From positions 186,001 to 250,000 of the forward strand of contig CAYRGQ010000002.1 in NCBI GenBank assembly GCA_964423925.1: a stretch of 64,000 nucleotides of DNA, given 5' to 3'. The translations under genes and the position numbers were made by a program. Every line of letters begins with the position of its first letter. Position 1 is the stretch's first letter. The stretch comes from CAYRGQ01 sp964423925 (GTDB lineage Bacteria > Bacteroidota > Bacteroidia > Sphingobacteriales > Sphingobacteriaceae). Below are positions 57,000 to 64,000 of the stretch, one piece after another. Under the pieces are notes generated by a model. That model saw only the letters and a list, made by a program, of their open reading frames with translations, searched no databases and was not told where the DNA came from.

Positions 57000-59447
57000 C
57001 TATTCGTAATAATAAACGCGCTTCACGCGCTGGGAGATGCCTGCCAGAATTTCGTAGGGTATCGTGCCGATCGATTCGGCCATGGCATCTACGTCGCCAA
57101 AAACGATCACCTCGTCCCCTTCCACCGCATCGACGCCCGTGATATCCAGCATACACATATCCATGCAGATGTTGCCCACGGTGGGTACCTCATGCCCCCG
57201 TACCAGCATGCGCCCTACCCCATTGCCAAAACGACGGTCGTACCCGTCTGCGTAACCCACCTTGACCGTGGCGATGGTGCGATCCGTCTCCAGAAGGGCC
57301 TGCCGCCCATAGCCCACGCTCTCGCCGGCTGGCACACGCCGAATTTGGGAAATCGTCGTTTTCATCGTACCTACCTGCGATAATGAAGCCATCGATCTGC
57401 CAATGCCATACAGTCCAATCCCGAGTCGTACCATATCGAAATAAGCCGCTGGCCAACGTTCTATAGCCGCCGTATTGGCGATGTGGCGTAAAAACGGATA
57501 CGGTAGCCCGGCCTCAATCGTATCCGCGGCCTGCTGAAACGACCGGATTTGCATGCGGGTGAAGTCATCGTGCGCGGAGTCGCCCGCAGCCGCCAAATGC
57601 GAAAACACACTGGCTACCCGCACCTGCGGCGCACTGACTAGGTAATCAACCAGCTTTGGCGCATCCTCGGGCGCAAACCCTAAACGATGCATGCCCGTAT
57701 CGAATTTCACATGTATGGGAAACGCGGCGACTTCCCGCTCTTCCAGATACGCGACAAAAGATTCCAATACCGGAAAGCTGAATATTTCGGGCTCAAGCCG
57801 ATGCCGAAGCAGCGATTCAAATGCATAGATGTCGGGACTCATCACGACGATGGGCAGACTGATGCCCGCGCGGCGGAGTTGCACCCCTTCATCGAGGTAG
57901 GCGACGGTTAAGTAATCTACCTGATTGAACTGCAGCACGTTGGCGATCTCAAAGCTTCCGCTACCGTAGGAAAACGCTTTCACCATAGCCATCAATTTGA
58001 CGTGGGTGGGCAACTGCGCTTTGTAGGCTTTTAAATTGGCCTCCAGGGCTTGCAAGTTAACCTCCAGAACGGTATCGTGCAGCTTTTCGGTCAGCAGGCG
58101 ACTCAGGCGCTCGAAGCGGTAGCGGCGCGCTCCCTTGATCAACACGGTCTCGTCGCGAAAGGCGAGTGCCGGCAGACTGGCGATCAGCGCCTCCGTATCG
58201 GGGAATGCGTGATGGTTCAAGAACTTGAATAACCCACCATGGGCAGCCAAATCCGGCCCCACCGTCACCAAACGGTCGATACCGCTCTCGGCGAGCAAGG
58301 CCGCCAATCCCTGGTAGAATGCCGTGTCGTCCGTCAAAATCCCGGGAAAATCTGACAAGATCACGCTACGTTTTTCATGCTGGTTTTGCTGCTTAAGGAA
58401 ATCGAGGGCGATCACCAACGATGCCATGTCGTTGCTGTAAGAATCATCTATTACCGTACAATTGCCCACGCCGCGCTTAAGTTCTAAACGCATCCCAACG
58501 GGCGCCAAGCCACGCATGCCTTGCGCAATCTCCTCGCCTTCGTATCCCAAGGCTAACATCACGGCCCAGCACGTGATCGCGTTGTCCATGGAGGCCGTAT
58601 CCGTAAACGGAATGGTAATGGCCATGGGCTGCCCCTTGTATTGGGCCCGAATCTCCGTAGCTCCCTCCCCAATCTCGCGCCGATCAATAATCATTAGTTC
58701 GGCAGCGTGGTCCACGCCCCAGGTGAAGTGATTGGTGGACGCGACGTCGGCGCCGTCAATATGAGCAGGAGAATGAATGACGCGCTCGGCCCCGTAAAAC
58801 AGCAGCCACTTCTCGCGTATTTTCTCTTCGCGTGATGCAAAGCCTGCATCATGTGCTGGGCCGATACCGGTCAACACGCCCAGCGTCGGTCGAATCATGC
58901 GGTTCAGGCTGGCCATCTCGCCCGGCTGGCTGATGCCTGCCTCGATAATCGCCAGGGTATGCCGGCTATCCATTTGCCATAACGAGAGCGCCACTCCAAG
59001 TTGGGAATTATAGCTCTTCGGGCTACGGTGTATGCGGTAGCGGGGCGAAAGCAATTGGTACAGCCACTCCTTGACGATGGTTTTGCCATTGCTGCCCGTA
59101 ACGCCAATCACGGGAATATCGAACTGACTGCGATGGTAAGCAGCAAGATCCTGCAAGGCCCTCAGGGTATCGGACACGAAAAGCAGGTTCGCTTCGGGAT
59201 AAGCATCGGAGGATACAACGCCTGTGAGGACGACAAAATTGCGCACGCCCGCGCGGTAGGCGTCCGCCAGAAAAGCGTGGCCGTCGCGGTTGCCCTGCAA
59301 TGCAAAAAACAATGCCTTAGCGGGTTCCACCAACTTACGCGTATCGAAGGATAGGGTCGTAATCGACGCATCCGGTCGAGCCAAAACAACCGTCGCGGGA
59401 GACAGCACCTGGCTGACTAAGGCAATCGGATACGGATGTGCGTGCAT
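57000..59447 (-). CDS. bifunctional UDP-MurNAc-tripeptide:D-Ala-D-Ala ligase / alanine racemase (MurF-Alr fusion)
   Basis: 815 residues. The MurF part (1-450) has the ATP motif VIGVTGSNGKTIVKEWL and the ligase block IIEAGISQPGEM. The alanine racemase part (about 455-815) has the PLP lysine in AMVKAFSYGSGSFEIA and the second catalytic tyrosine region VKVGYADGYDRRFGNGVG, plus VGNICMDMCMLDITG. Joining the maker of D-alanine to the enzyme that adds D-Ala-D-Ala to the cell-wall precursor is a known fusion in Bacteroidota. The start MHAHPYPIALVSQV lies 58 bases from the divergent recX gene. Confidence 0.95.
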   Translation of the reverse strand: MHAHPYPIALVSQVLSPATVVLARPDASITTLSFDTRKLVEPAKALFFALQGNRDGHAFLADAYRAGVRNFVVLTGVVSSDAYPEANLLFVSDTLRALQDLAAYHRSQFDIPVIGVTGSNGKTIVKEWLYQLLSPRYRIHRSPKSYNSQLGVALSLWQMDSRHTLAIIEAGISQPGEMASLNRMIRPTLGVLTGIGPAHDAGFASREEKIREKWLLFYGAERVIHSPAHIDGADVASTNHFTWGVDHAAELMIIDRREIGEGATEIRAQYKGQPMAITIPFTDTASMDNAITCWAVMLALGYEGEEIAQGMRGLAPVGMRLELKRGVGNCTVIDDSYSNDMASLVIALDFLKQQNQHEKRSVILSDFPGILTDDTAFYQGLAALLAESGIDRLVTVGPDLAAHGGLFKFLNHHAFPDTEALIASLPALAFRDETVLIKGARRYRFERLSRLLTEKLHDTVLEVNLQALEANLKAYKAQLPTHVKLMAMVKAFSYGSGSFEIANVLQFNQVDYLTVAYLDEGVQLRRAGISLPIVVMSPDIYAFESLLRHRLEPEIFSFPVLESFVAYLEEREVAAFPIHVKFDTGMHRLGFAPEDAPKLVDYLVSAPQVRVASVFSHLAAAGDSAHDDFTRMQIRSFQQAADTIEAGLPYPFLRHIANTAAIERWPAAYFDMVRLGIGLYGIGRSMASLSQVGTMKTTISQIRRVPAGESVGYGRQALLETDRTIATVKVGYADGYDRRFGNGVGRMLVRGHEVPTVGNICMDMCMLDITGVDAVEGDEVIVFGDVDAMAESIGTIPYEILAGISQRVKRVYYYE

Positions 59448-59505
59448 ATGGGGCTAATTTCAACAATTTTTATGTGTTGCAAGAATTTTTTGCGATTTTG
59501 ACGAA

Positions 59506-59997
59506 ATGGAAAGCTGGGAAAAAAAGCCGCCAAAAAAGATCCTAACGCAGCGTCAGGCGCAGGCCAAAGCGGAAGCGTATTGTGCCTTCCAGGAGCGCTC
59601 CCAACAAGAAGTGCGCGACAAGCTCTTTGGCTGGGGCGTGCGGGGCAACGAAGTGGAGGAAATCATCGCGGAACTAATCGCCAACGATTACCTCAACGAA
59701 GAACGCTTCGCCCTTGCCTATGCATCGGGCAAATTTCGCATGAAGGGCTGGGGGAAGATCAAAATACGGCAAGGTCTCCTTCTGAAATCCGTTTCCGAAC
59801 CGCTGATCAAAGCGGCCTTGGCGGCAATCGATCCTATGGAGTATCAGGACAAACTGCGGGACACTTTGGCAAAAAAAGCCGCGGTAACAAATGAGAAAGA
59901 TCCGTATATTCGGAAACATAAGCTGACACGACATGCAGCGTCGCGCGGGTTCGAACAAAACCTCATTTCTGAGGCATTGAGCAACAATGACTTATAA
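59506..59997 (+). CDS. recX: regulatory protein RecX
   Basis: 163 residues. It restrains RecA filaments. Three RecX three-helix repeats are visible: AYCAFQERSQQEVRDKLFGWGVRGNEVEEIIAELIANDYLNEERFALAYASGKFRMKGWGKIKIRQGL contains the characteristic N-D-x-R-F-A-x-x-Y and G-x-x-x-I-x-x-x-L pattern. The C-terminal repeat is TRHAASRGFEQNLISEAL. The start ATG 59506 gives a basic, lysine-rich N terminus. No recA is adjacent. Confidence 0.93.
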   Translation: MESWEKKPPKKILTQRQAQAKAEAYCAFQERSQQEVRDKLFGWGVRGNEVEEIIAELIANDYLNEERFALAYASGKFRMKGWGKIKIRQGLLLKSVSEPLIKAALAAIDPMEYQDKLRDTLAKKAAVTNEKDPYIRKHKLTRHAASRGFEQNLISEALSNNDL

Positions 59998-60025
59998 AAA
60001 AGCGGTGATTTTTTTTCAAAATAAA

Positions 60026-60056
60026 TTTGGCTTGAATGCAAATGTGCGTATATTTG
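60026..60056 (+). promoter_or_regulatory. promoter for tRNA-Gly
   Basis: -33 TTTG (60026-60029), 19-base spacer, -7 TATATTTG (60049-60056), all consensus, 15 bases before the tRNA. Confidence 0.8.
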
Positions 60057-60071
60057 CATCGCAAAACACAA

Positions 60072-60147
60072 GCGAAAGTAGCTCAGTTGGTAGAGCGCAA
60101 CCTTGCCAAGGTTGAGGTCGCGAGTTCGAACCTCGTCTTTCGCTCCA
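60072..60147 (+). tRNA. tRNA-Gly (anticodon GCC)
   Basis: 76 bases including an encoded CCA (60145-60147). Acceptor GCGAAAG/CTTTCGC, anticodon stem CAACC/GGTTG, loop TTGCCAA giving GCC, and T arm with GTTCGAA. Confidence 0.96.
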
Positions 60148-60151
60148 AAAC

Positions 60152-60190
60152 GAACCCCTCCCGATAATCTCGCGAGGGGTTCTTAGTTTT
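60152..60190 (+). terminator. intrinsic terminator after tRNA-Gly
   Basis: GAACCCCTC (60152-60160) pairs with GAGGGGTTC (60174-60182), followed by TTAGTTTTT. Confidence 0.85.
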
Positions 60191-60269
60191 TGCAGGAAAC
60201 AAAGCCGCTGCCGGAAACCGGATCAGTTTCAAAACCTCAATAACGTCATAATAAAAAATGAGTTTTCCG

Positions 60270-60299
60270 TTGGCAAATAGGCAAAACAAACTATATTTG
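60270..60299 (+). promoter_or_regulatory. promoter for tRNA-Leu
   Basis: -33 TTG (60270-60272), 19-base spacer, -7 TATATTTG (60292-60299). About 62 bases of leader precede the tRNA. Confidence 0.75.
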
Positions 60300-60361
60300 C
60301 ATCCTGAAACACGACCCTTGCCCCCAAGCTCCGCACACGCGGCAGCGGCAAGACATCACCC

Positions 60362-60446
60362 GCTCGGATGGTGGAATAGGTAGACACGCAGGACTTAAAA
60401 TCCTGTTCCCGTTAAAGGAGTGCGGGTTCGATTCCCGCTCCGAGTA
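60362..60446 (+). tRNA. tRNA-Leu (anticodon TAA)
   Basis: 85 bases with a long variable arm. Acceptor GCTCGGA/TCCGAGT, anticodon stem CAGGA/TCCTG, loop CTTAAAA giving TAA, and T arm GCGGG-TTCGATT-CCCGC. Confidence 0.95.
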
Positions 60447-60708
60447 CTAAACAGGGCAAATTGAATTTATTTTCATTTGCCCTGTTCTTTTTTAGACAAT
60501 CCGTTGTTTATCTGAAAAATGTAGCTAGCGAGTACGTTCATTCGGGTGGCTGGATACGCTTTGCTATCAAAATCCAATCCTTCCCGGGACATCCTACCCT
60601 TTGTACCCCCGTGACTGCCCCTATCTTGGCACAACCTCGCCCCCATGCAATAAAACCGCTATACAGCAGGTTGCGCAAAAAATCACGCGGAATACTGAGG
60701 ACATAGCG

Positions 60709-60716
60709 TATATTTG
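60709..60716 (+). promoter_or_regulatory. -7 box for the broken hemolysin-type gene, TATATTTG
   Basis: An exact TAnnTTTG match 22 bases before ATG 60739. It has no clear -33 TTG, but shows that the promoter region of the damaged gene is still present. Confidence 0.5.
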
Positions 60717-60738
60717 CGGACTCCACTCGAATACAAGT

Positions 60739-61511
60739 ATGGAGTTTCTCATTATTGCCGCGCTTATCCTACTCAATGGCGTGTTTTCCATGAGCGAGAT
60801 TGCCTTCGTTTCATCCCGAAAGTTCAAACTCGAAGCCGACGCAAAAAAAGCGATAAAAAGGCACTGAAGGCGCTCAATTTGGCTAATAGCCCCAACACGT
60901 TCCTGTCTACGGTTCAAATTGGCATCACACTGATTGGTATCCTTACCGGTATATTCAGCGGACAGTCGATCACTTCGGATTTGGCTAGTTTCTTTCAGAC
61001 AATGCCGTGGCTATCCGCCTATGCCCACCCCCTTGCCGTCGTTTCGGTGGTGGTCATCATCACGTATCTGACGATCGTATTCGGCGAATTGATCCCGAAA
61101 AGATTAGGTCTTAGCGCTCCCGAAAAAATATCGGCGACCGTAGCCGGGCCGATGATGGCCCTCTCCACCATTACACGACCATTGATATGGATGTTGGCGA
61201 AAACGAACGACTTTGTATTGCGTCTGCTAGGCATTAAGGAGCAACAGGACGACATCGTCACCGAGGAAGAAATCAAGGCGATGATCCAACAAAGCACGGT
61301 AGGCGGCGAAATACAGGAAATTGAGCAAGAAATCGTGACACGGGTGTTCGCCCTGGGCGACCGCAAAGCCGGTGAACTGATGACGCACCGCAGCGACCTG
61401 GTGTGGATAGACCTGGCCGACAGCTTCGCGGAGATAAAGGCTGACTACAACCTGGAAGTCGTCGACATGGATGGGCACCGAATCGATAAGATCATGATTA
61501 CGAAACGCTAA
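60739..61511 (+). pseudogene. hemolysin/CorC-type (DUF21-CBS-CorC_HlyC) gene, frameshifted and internally deleted
   Basis: Starts at ATG 60739 (MEFLIIAALILLNGVFSMSEIAFVSSRKFKLEADAKK). After an A7 run at about 60842-60848 the frame closes at a stop near 60867; a -1 shift restores DKKALKALNLANSPNTFLSTVQIGITLIGILTGIFSG, the normal continuation of a DUF21 membrane domain. The distal frame then goes straight from the ELMTHRSDLVWIDL segment that precedes the CBS pair to LEVVDMDGHRIDKIMITKR, the usual end of the CorC_HlyC domain. Both CBS domains and most of the C-terminal domain, roughly 170 residues, are missing in frame. Intact members are about 430 residues and are linked to cation efflux. The A AAA AAA sequence could permit -1 slippage, but the deletion makes decay more likely. 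Confidence 0.75.
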
Positions 61512-61601
61512 TCGCGTCTCACGCGGATAAGTCATCGCTCCCCGCATTTCCCATCGGAAAGTGAGCAATGAGATCGTTTCCTTGAAAACGAAAATGAGCG
61601 C

Positions 61602-62279
61602 TTAGTTGCTTGCCTTCTTTTTCTTGCCCTTATGTCGGAGCACTTTTGCCTCGATGTAGAAAATCACTTCCTCGGCCATGTTGGTGCTTTGGTCGCCGAC
61701 ACGTTCCAATCTGCGAACAATGGACAGGGCATTGAGCGCTTGACCGGTAGCGTTGGGATGATCACCGAGGTAGCTAATGAGGCGTTCGTTGGCCAAGTTG
61801 TTAATCCGGTCAAGTTCCTCGTCTTTCTGGAATATCGTGCGGGCCCGTTTAGTATCCTCTTCCTGGAAGGCAACCAAGGCGTCTTCGACAATAGACAGGG
61901 CTTTGACAAACATTTCATCCAATTGGATTACTTCCACGAGTTGTGGGTCGTAGGGCTGCTCTTCGGACTTCAGGTATTTGCATATCCCCTCGGCGATGTC
62001 GCCCAAGCGCTCCAAGTTGTTGATGATTTTCAAAACGGCCAGCACGAAGCGCAAGTCGGTGGCCACTGGAGTATGCAGGGCAAAGAGGTGCTCGCACTGG
62101 CGGTCTAGCGCAAGTTCCATCGCGTTCACGCGTTTTTCCGTAGCCACCACTTCGTGGCACAGGCTTTTGTCAAAGTCGATCAAGGCGCGGTACGACTTTT
62201 CCAGCTGGCTAATCACCAATTGCCACATGCTCTCGGTGTCGTCCCGCAGTTTTTTTAATTCGCTTTCCAAATGTGTCAT
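61602..62279 (-). CDS. phoU: phosphate signalling complex protein PhoU
   Basis: 225 residues made of two three-helix bundles. The repeated family motif E-x-x-x-D appears in MELALDRQCEHLFALHTPVATDLRFVLAVLKIINNLERLGDIAEGICKYL and again in NATGQALNALSIVRRLERVGDQSTNMAEEVIFYIEA. PhoU links the Pst transporter to the Pho two-component system and limits phosphate uptake. It ends the pst operon, 32 bases after the pstB stop. The C terminus is basic (KGKKKKASN). Confidence 0.95.
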   Translation of the reverse strand: MTHLESELKKLRDDTESMWQLVISQLEKSYRALIDFDKSLCHEVVATEKRVNAMELALDRQCEHLFALHTPVATDLRFVLAVLKIINNLERLGDIAEGICKYLKSEEQPYDPQLVEVIQLDEMFVKALSIVEDALVAFQEEDTKRARTIFQKDEELDRINNLANERLISYLGDHPNATGQALNALSIVRRLERVGDQSTNMAEEVIFYIEAKVLRHKGKKKKASN

Positions 62280-62311
62280 ATACCGTTTTTTAAAAGGTTA
62301 GCGTGCGGATG

Positions 62312-63100
62312 TTATCCGTAACGACCAGTTATATAATTTTCAGTCGCCTCCCGTTTGGGGTTGGTGAACAATGTTCCCGTATCGGAATATTCAACCAATT
62401 CACCTAGATAGAAAAACGCCGTTTTATCGCTTATACGAGCGGCCTGCTGCATATTGTGCGTGACAATTACAATCGTAAAGCTATCCTTTAAACTGATGAT
62501 TAGTTCTTCGACCTTTGCCGTCGATATCGGGTCAAGCGCGGAGGCTGGCTCGTCCATCAACAGTACGGATGGTTTCACGGCAATGGCACGGGCTATACAG
62601 AGGCGTTGCTGCTGACCGCCGGAAAGCGCTAAGGCCGACTTGTTCAGACTGTCCTTCACTTCATCCCAGAGGGCGGCTTTCGTCAGGGCGTCCTCAACAG
62701 TTTGGTCCAAGACGCTTCTTGATCGCTCACCGTTTATATCAAGGCCAAATACAACGTTGTCATAGATGCTTTTCGGGAACGGGTTAGGCTTCTGGAAAAC
62801 CATGCCTATCTCCTTCCGGTGTTCGTAGACATCCAATCTCTTACGGTAAATATCTTTCCCGTCGAGGTAGACCTTGCCTTCAATCCGAGTGTTCGGAATC
62901 AGGTCGTTCATCCGATTGAAACAACGCAAGAACGTCGACTTGCCGCAGCCCGAGGGCCCAATGAACGCGGTAATGGTGTTGGCATGGATATCCATACTGA
63001 TATCGCGAAGCGCATGCTTATCCCCATAATACAAGTTCAGCCGATCTGCCGAAAGCTTTACGGGCGTGCGGGGTTCTAGATTTTCACTTTTTTGTACCAT
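62312..63100 (-). CDS. pstB: phosphate ABC transporter ATP-binding protein PstB
   Basis: 262 residues. Walker A is GPSGCGKST, the Q-loop is MVFQKPNPFPKSIYDNV, the signature is LSGGQQQRL, Walker B is VLLMDEPASALDP and the H-loop is VTHNMQQ; the PFPKSIYDN segment is typical of PstB. It drives phosphate import with PstA and PstC. Its start overlaps the pstA end by 25 bases, which indicates coupled translation. Confidence 0.96.
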   Translation of the reverse strand: MVQKSENLEPRTPVKLSADRLNLYYGDKHALRDISMDIHANTITAFIGPSGCGKSTFLRCFNRMNDLIPNTRIEGKVYLDGKDIYRKRLDVYEHRKEIGMVFQKPNPFPKSIYDNVVFGLDINGERSRSVLDQTVEDALTKAALWDEVKDSLNKSALALSGGQQQRLCIARAIAVKPSVLLMDEPASALDPISTAKVEELIISLKDSFTIVIVTHNMQQAARISDKTAFFYLGELVEYSDTGTLFTNPKREATENYITGRYG

Positions 63101-63936
63101 CTGTTTCTTAAGGTAATTGCCACAGCGTTTAATAGGAAGGTAAATGCGAGCATCACGATGATGCCGGCAGCCGCGTTTGTCACGAACTCTGCCTGAGGGC
63201 GGGTCGTCCAGTTATAAATTTGAATAGGCAACGACGTGTATTGGTCCATGGGCCCTTCGGGCATAAAAGGAACATATGCCAATGCGCCGACGACAATCAG
63301 TGGCGCCGTTTCGCCAATGGCGCGGGAGGTTGACAGGATGATGCCCGTCAGGATTCCGCCGAACGACGCGGGAAGCACTACTTTATATACCGTCTGCCAC
63401 TTGGTAGCCCCCAGTGCCAATGCGCCCTGCCTAAGCGTATCGGGCACGGCTTTGACCGCTTCGCGGGTGGAAACGATAATGATTGGCATAATGAGCAGCG
63501 CCAGCGTCAGCGATCCCGCCAAAATGCTATTGCCAAGTCCGGACGTGCGCACGAACAGTTGCAAGCCGAGAATGCCATATATAACGGAAGGCACACCGGC
63601 AAGGTTGGAGATATTCACCTCCACGAAGCGGGCAAACCAGCTGTCTTTGCCGTACTCCTCCAAATATATTCCCGAAAGAATACCAATCGGAATAGCAGTA
63701 ATCATGGTGAACACCAATAGGCTAACCATTCCGGCCAGTGCGGTGAAAATTCCCGCCTGCTCGGCATGGCGCGACGGCAAATTGACGAGAAACGACCAAT
63801 TGACGCGTGCTAAACCCTTAATCAAAATATCGCCGATAAGCAAGACTAAGCTCAACAGGGCAATCACCGTAAATGCAAGCGCCACGATTTTGAATACCTT
63901 GTCCTTAATCTTGGCGGCTGACCGTTTCCTACTCAT
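63076..63936 (-). CDS. pstA: phosphate ABC transporter permease PstA
   Basis: 286 residues with six transmembrane helices. The EAA-type cytoplasmic loop is VPDTLRQGALALGATKWQTVYKVVLPASFGGILTGIILSTSRAIGETAPLIVVGA, characteristic of PstA. The short segment YLEEYGKDSWFARFVEVNISNLAGVPSVIYGILGLQLFV is also diagnostic. Its ATG overlaps the stop of pstC (TATGAGTAG), so the two are coupled. It overlaps pstB by 25 bases. Confidence 0.96.
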   Translation of the reverse strand: MSRKRSAAKIKDKVFKIVALAFTVIALLSLVLLIGDILIKGLARVNWSFLVNLPSRHAEQAGIFTALAGMVSLLVFTMITAIPIGILSGIYLEEYGKDSWFARFVEVNISNLAGVPSVIYGILGLQLFVRTSGLGNSILAGSLTLALLIMPIIIVSTREAVKAVPDTLRQGALALGATKWQTVYKVVLPASFGGILTGIILSTSRAIGETAPLIVVGALAYVPFMPEGPMDQYTSLPIQIYNWTTRPQAEFVTNAAAGIIVMLAFTFLLNAVAITLRNRWYKKVKI

Positions 63937-64000
63937 AGCGCTGCTGGTATTTTTTACGAATCCAAAAACTCAGGTTATTCAATAAGAACGTGAAAACAAA
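63929..64000 (-). CDS. pstC: phosphate ABC transporter permease PstC, C-terminal end only
   Basis: The last 23 codons of the gene upstream of pstA, cut by the window's right edge. Read on the minus strand they encode a hydrophobic end and a basic, aromatic tail (LLNNLSFWIRKKYQQRYE) then TAG. This ending and the overlap with pstA's ATG match PstC, which is normally directly upstream of pstA. The rest lies beyond the window. Confidence 0.75.
   Translation of the reverse strand, partial: FVFTFLLNNLSFWIRKKYQQRYE

Noticed and set aside
1..64000. CRISPR arrays, insertion sequences, prophage or rRNA operon
   Set aside because: No regularly spaced repeats, transposase, phage structural gene or rRNA sequence was seen in either strand.

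Overview
The window looks like chromosomal DNA from a Bacteroidota bacterium, most likely a Sphingobacteriaceae-type organism with roughly half G+C. The evidence is a SusC/SusD pair with a FecR/ECF-sigma pair, a MurF-alanine racemase fusion, a short primary sigma factor lacking region 1.1, a Bacteroidota-type bS21, and many upstream sites matching the Bacteroidota promoter (-33 TTG/TTTG, about 19-21 bases, -7 TAnnTTTG). I saw no IS element, prophage, CRISPR array or rRNA operon. Genus-level assignment is not possible from the sequence alone.

Layout. 1-4.5 kb: a TauE/SafE permease, small conserved proteins, pyrE, a NUDIX hydrolase and a sigma-54-type response regulator. 4.5-4.9 kb: RNase P RNA. 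5.2-9.2 kb: the least ordinary block, one minus-strand cluster of a DUF2589-like protein, two unrecognised proteins, a cytoplasmic-looking subtilisin-family protease and, further downstream, a 67-residue protein resembling a free-standing protease propeptide. 9.4-14.3 kb: FAD oxidoreductase, Gfo/Idh/MocA dehydrogenase, isocitrate dehydrogenase and an FtsX-type permease. 14.4-25.2 kb: mostly housekeeping (fmt, primary sigma factor, OmpH/Skp-like lipoprotein, glycosyltransferase, rsmG, tRNA-Arg, dnaJ-grpE, ftsE, LuxC-type acyl-CoA reductase, ferredoxin). 25.4-34.6 kb: universal stress protein, YceH, glycosyltransferase 4, GDPD-like lipoprotein, Tat-exported dehydrogenase, a NEW3/ABC exporter operon and a transaldolase.

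34.7-43.0 kb is a nutrient-uptake locus: ECF sigma factor, FecR anti-sigma factor, STN-containing SusC transducer, SusD lipoprotein and an endonuclease/exonuclease/phosphatase-family lipoprotein, with no glycoside hydrolase. This layout predicts surface signalling: ligand binding at SusC/D is relayed through the STN domain to FecR, which frees the ECF factor. 43.2-50.7 kb holds dprA, purB, a NifU-like scaffold, an SGNH esterase, a split transketolase and a second ECF factor with two unusual partner genes. 50.8-60.5 kb holds a class III aminotransferase, hpf-xerC/D-rpsU, a HAD hydrolase, three tRNAs (two after 60 kb), a dicarboxylate symporter, DUF502, murF-alr and recX. 60.7-64.0 kb holds a broken hemolysin/CorC-type gene and the phosphate-uptake operon pstC-pstA-pstB-phoU, with pstC cut by the right edge.

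The observations most worth follow-up are the DUF2589/subtilase cluster, the doubly damaged hemolysin gene, the series of start codons lying 4-7 bases after a -7 box (probable leaderless messages), Shine-Dalgarno sequences before the ribosome-associated genes hpf and rpsU, and the ECF/PxGYF-repeat operon.
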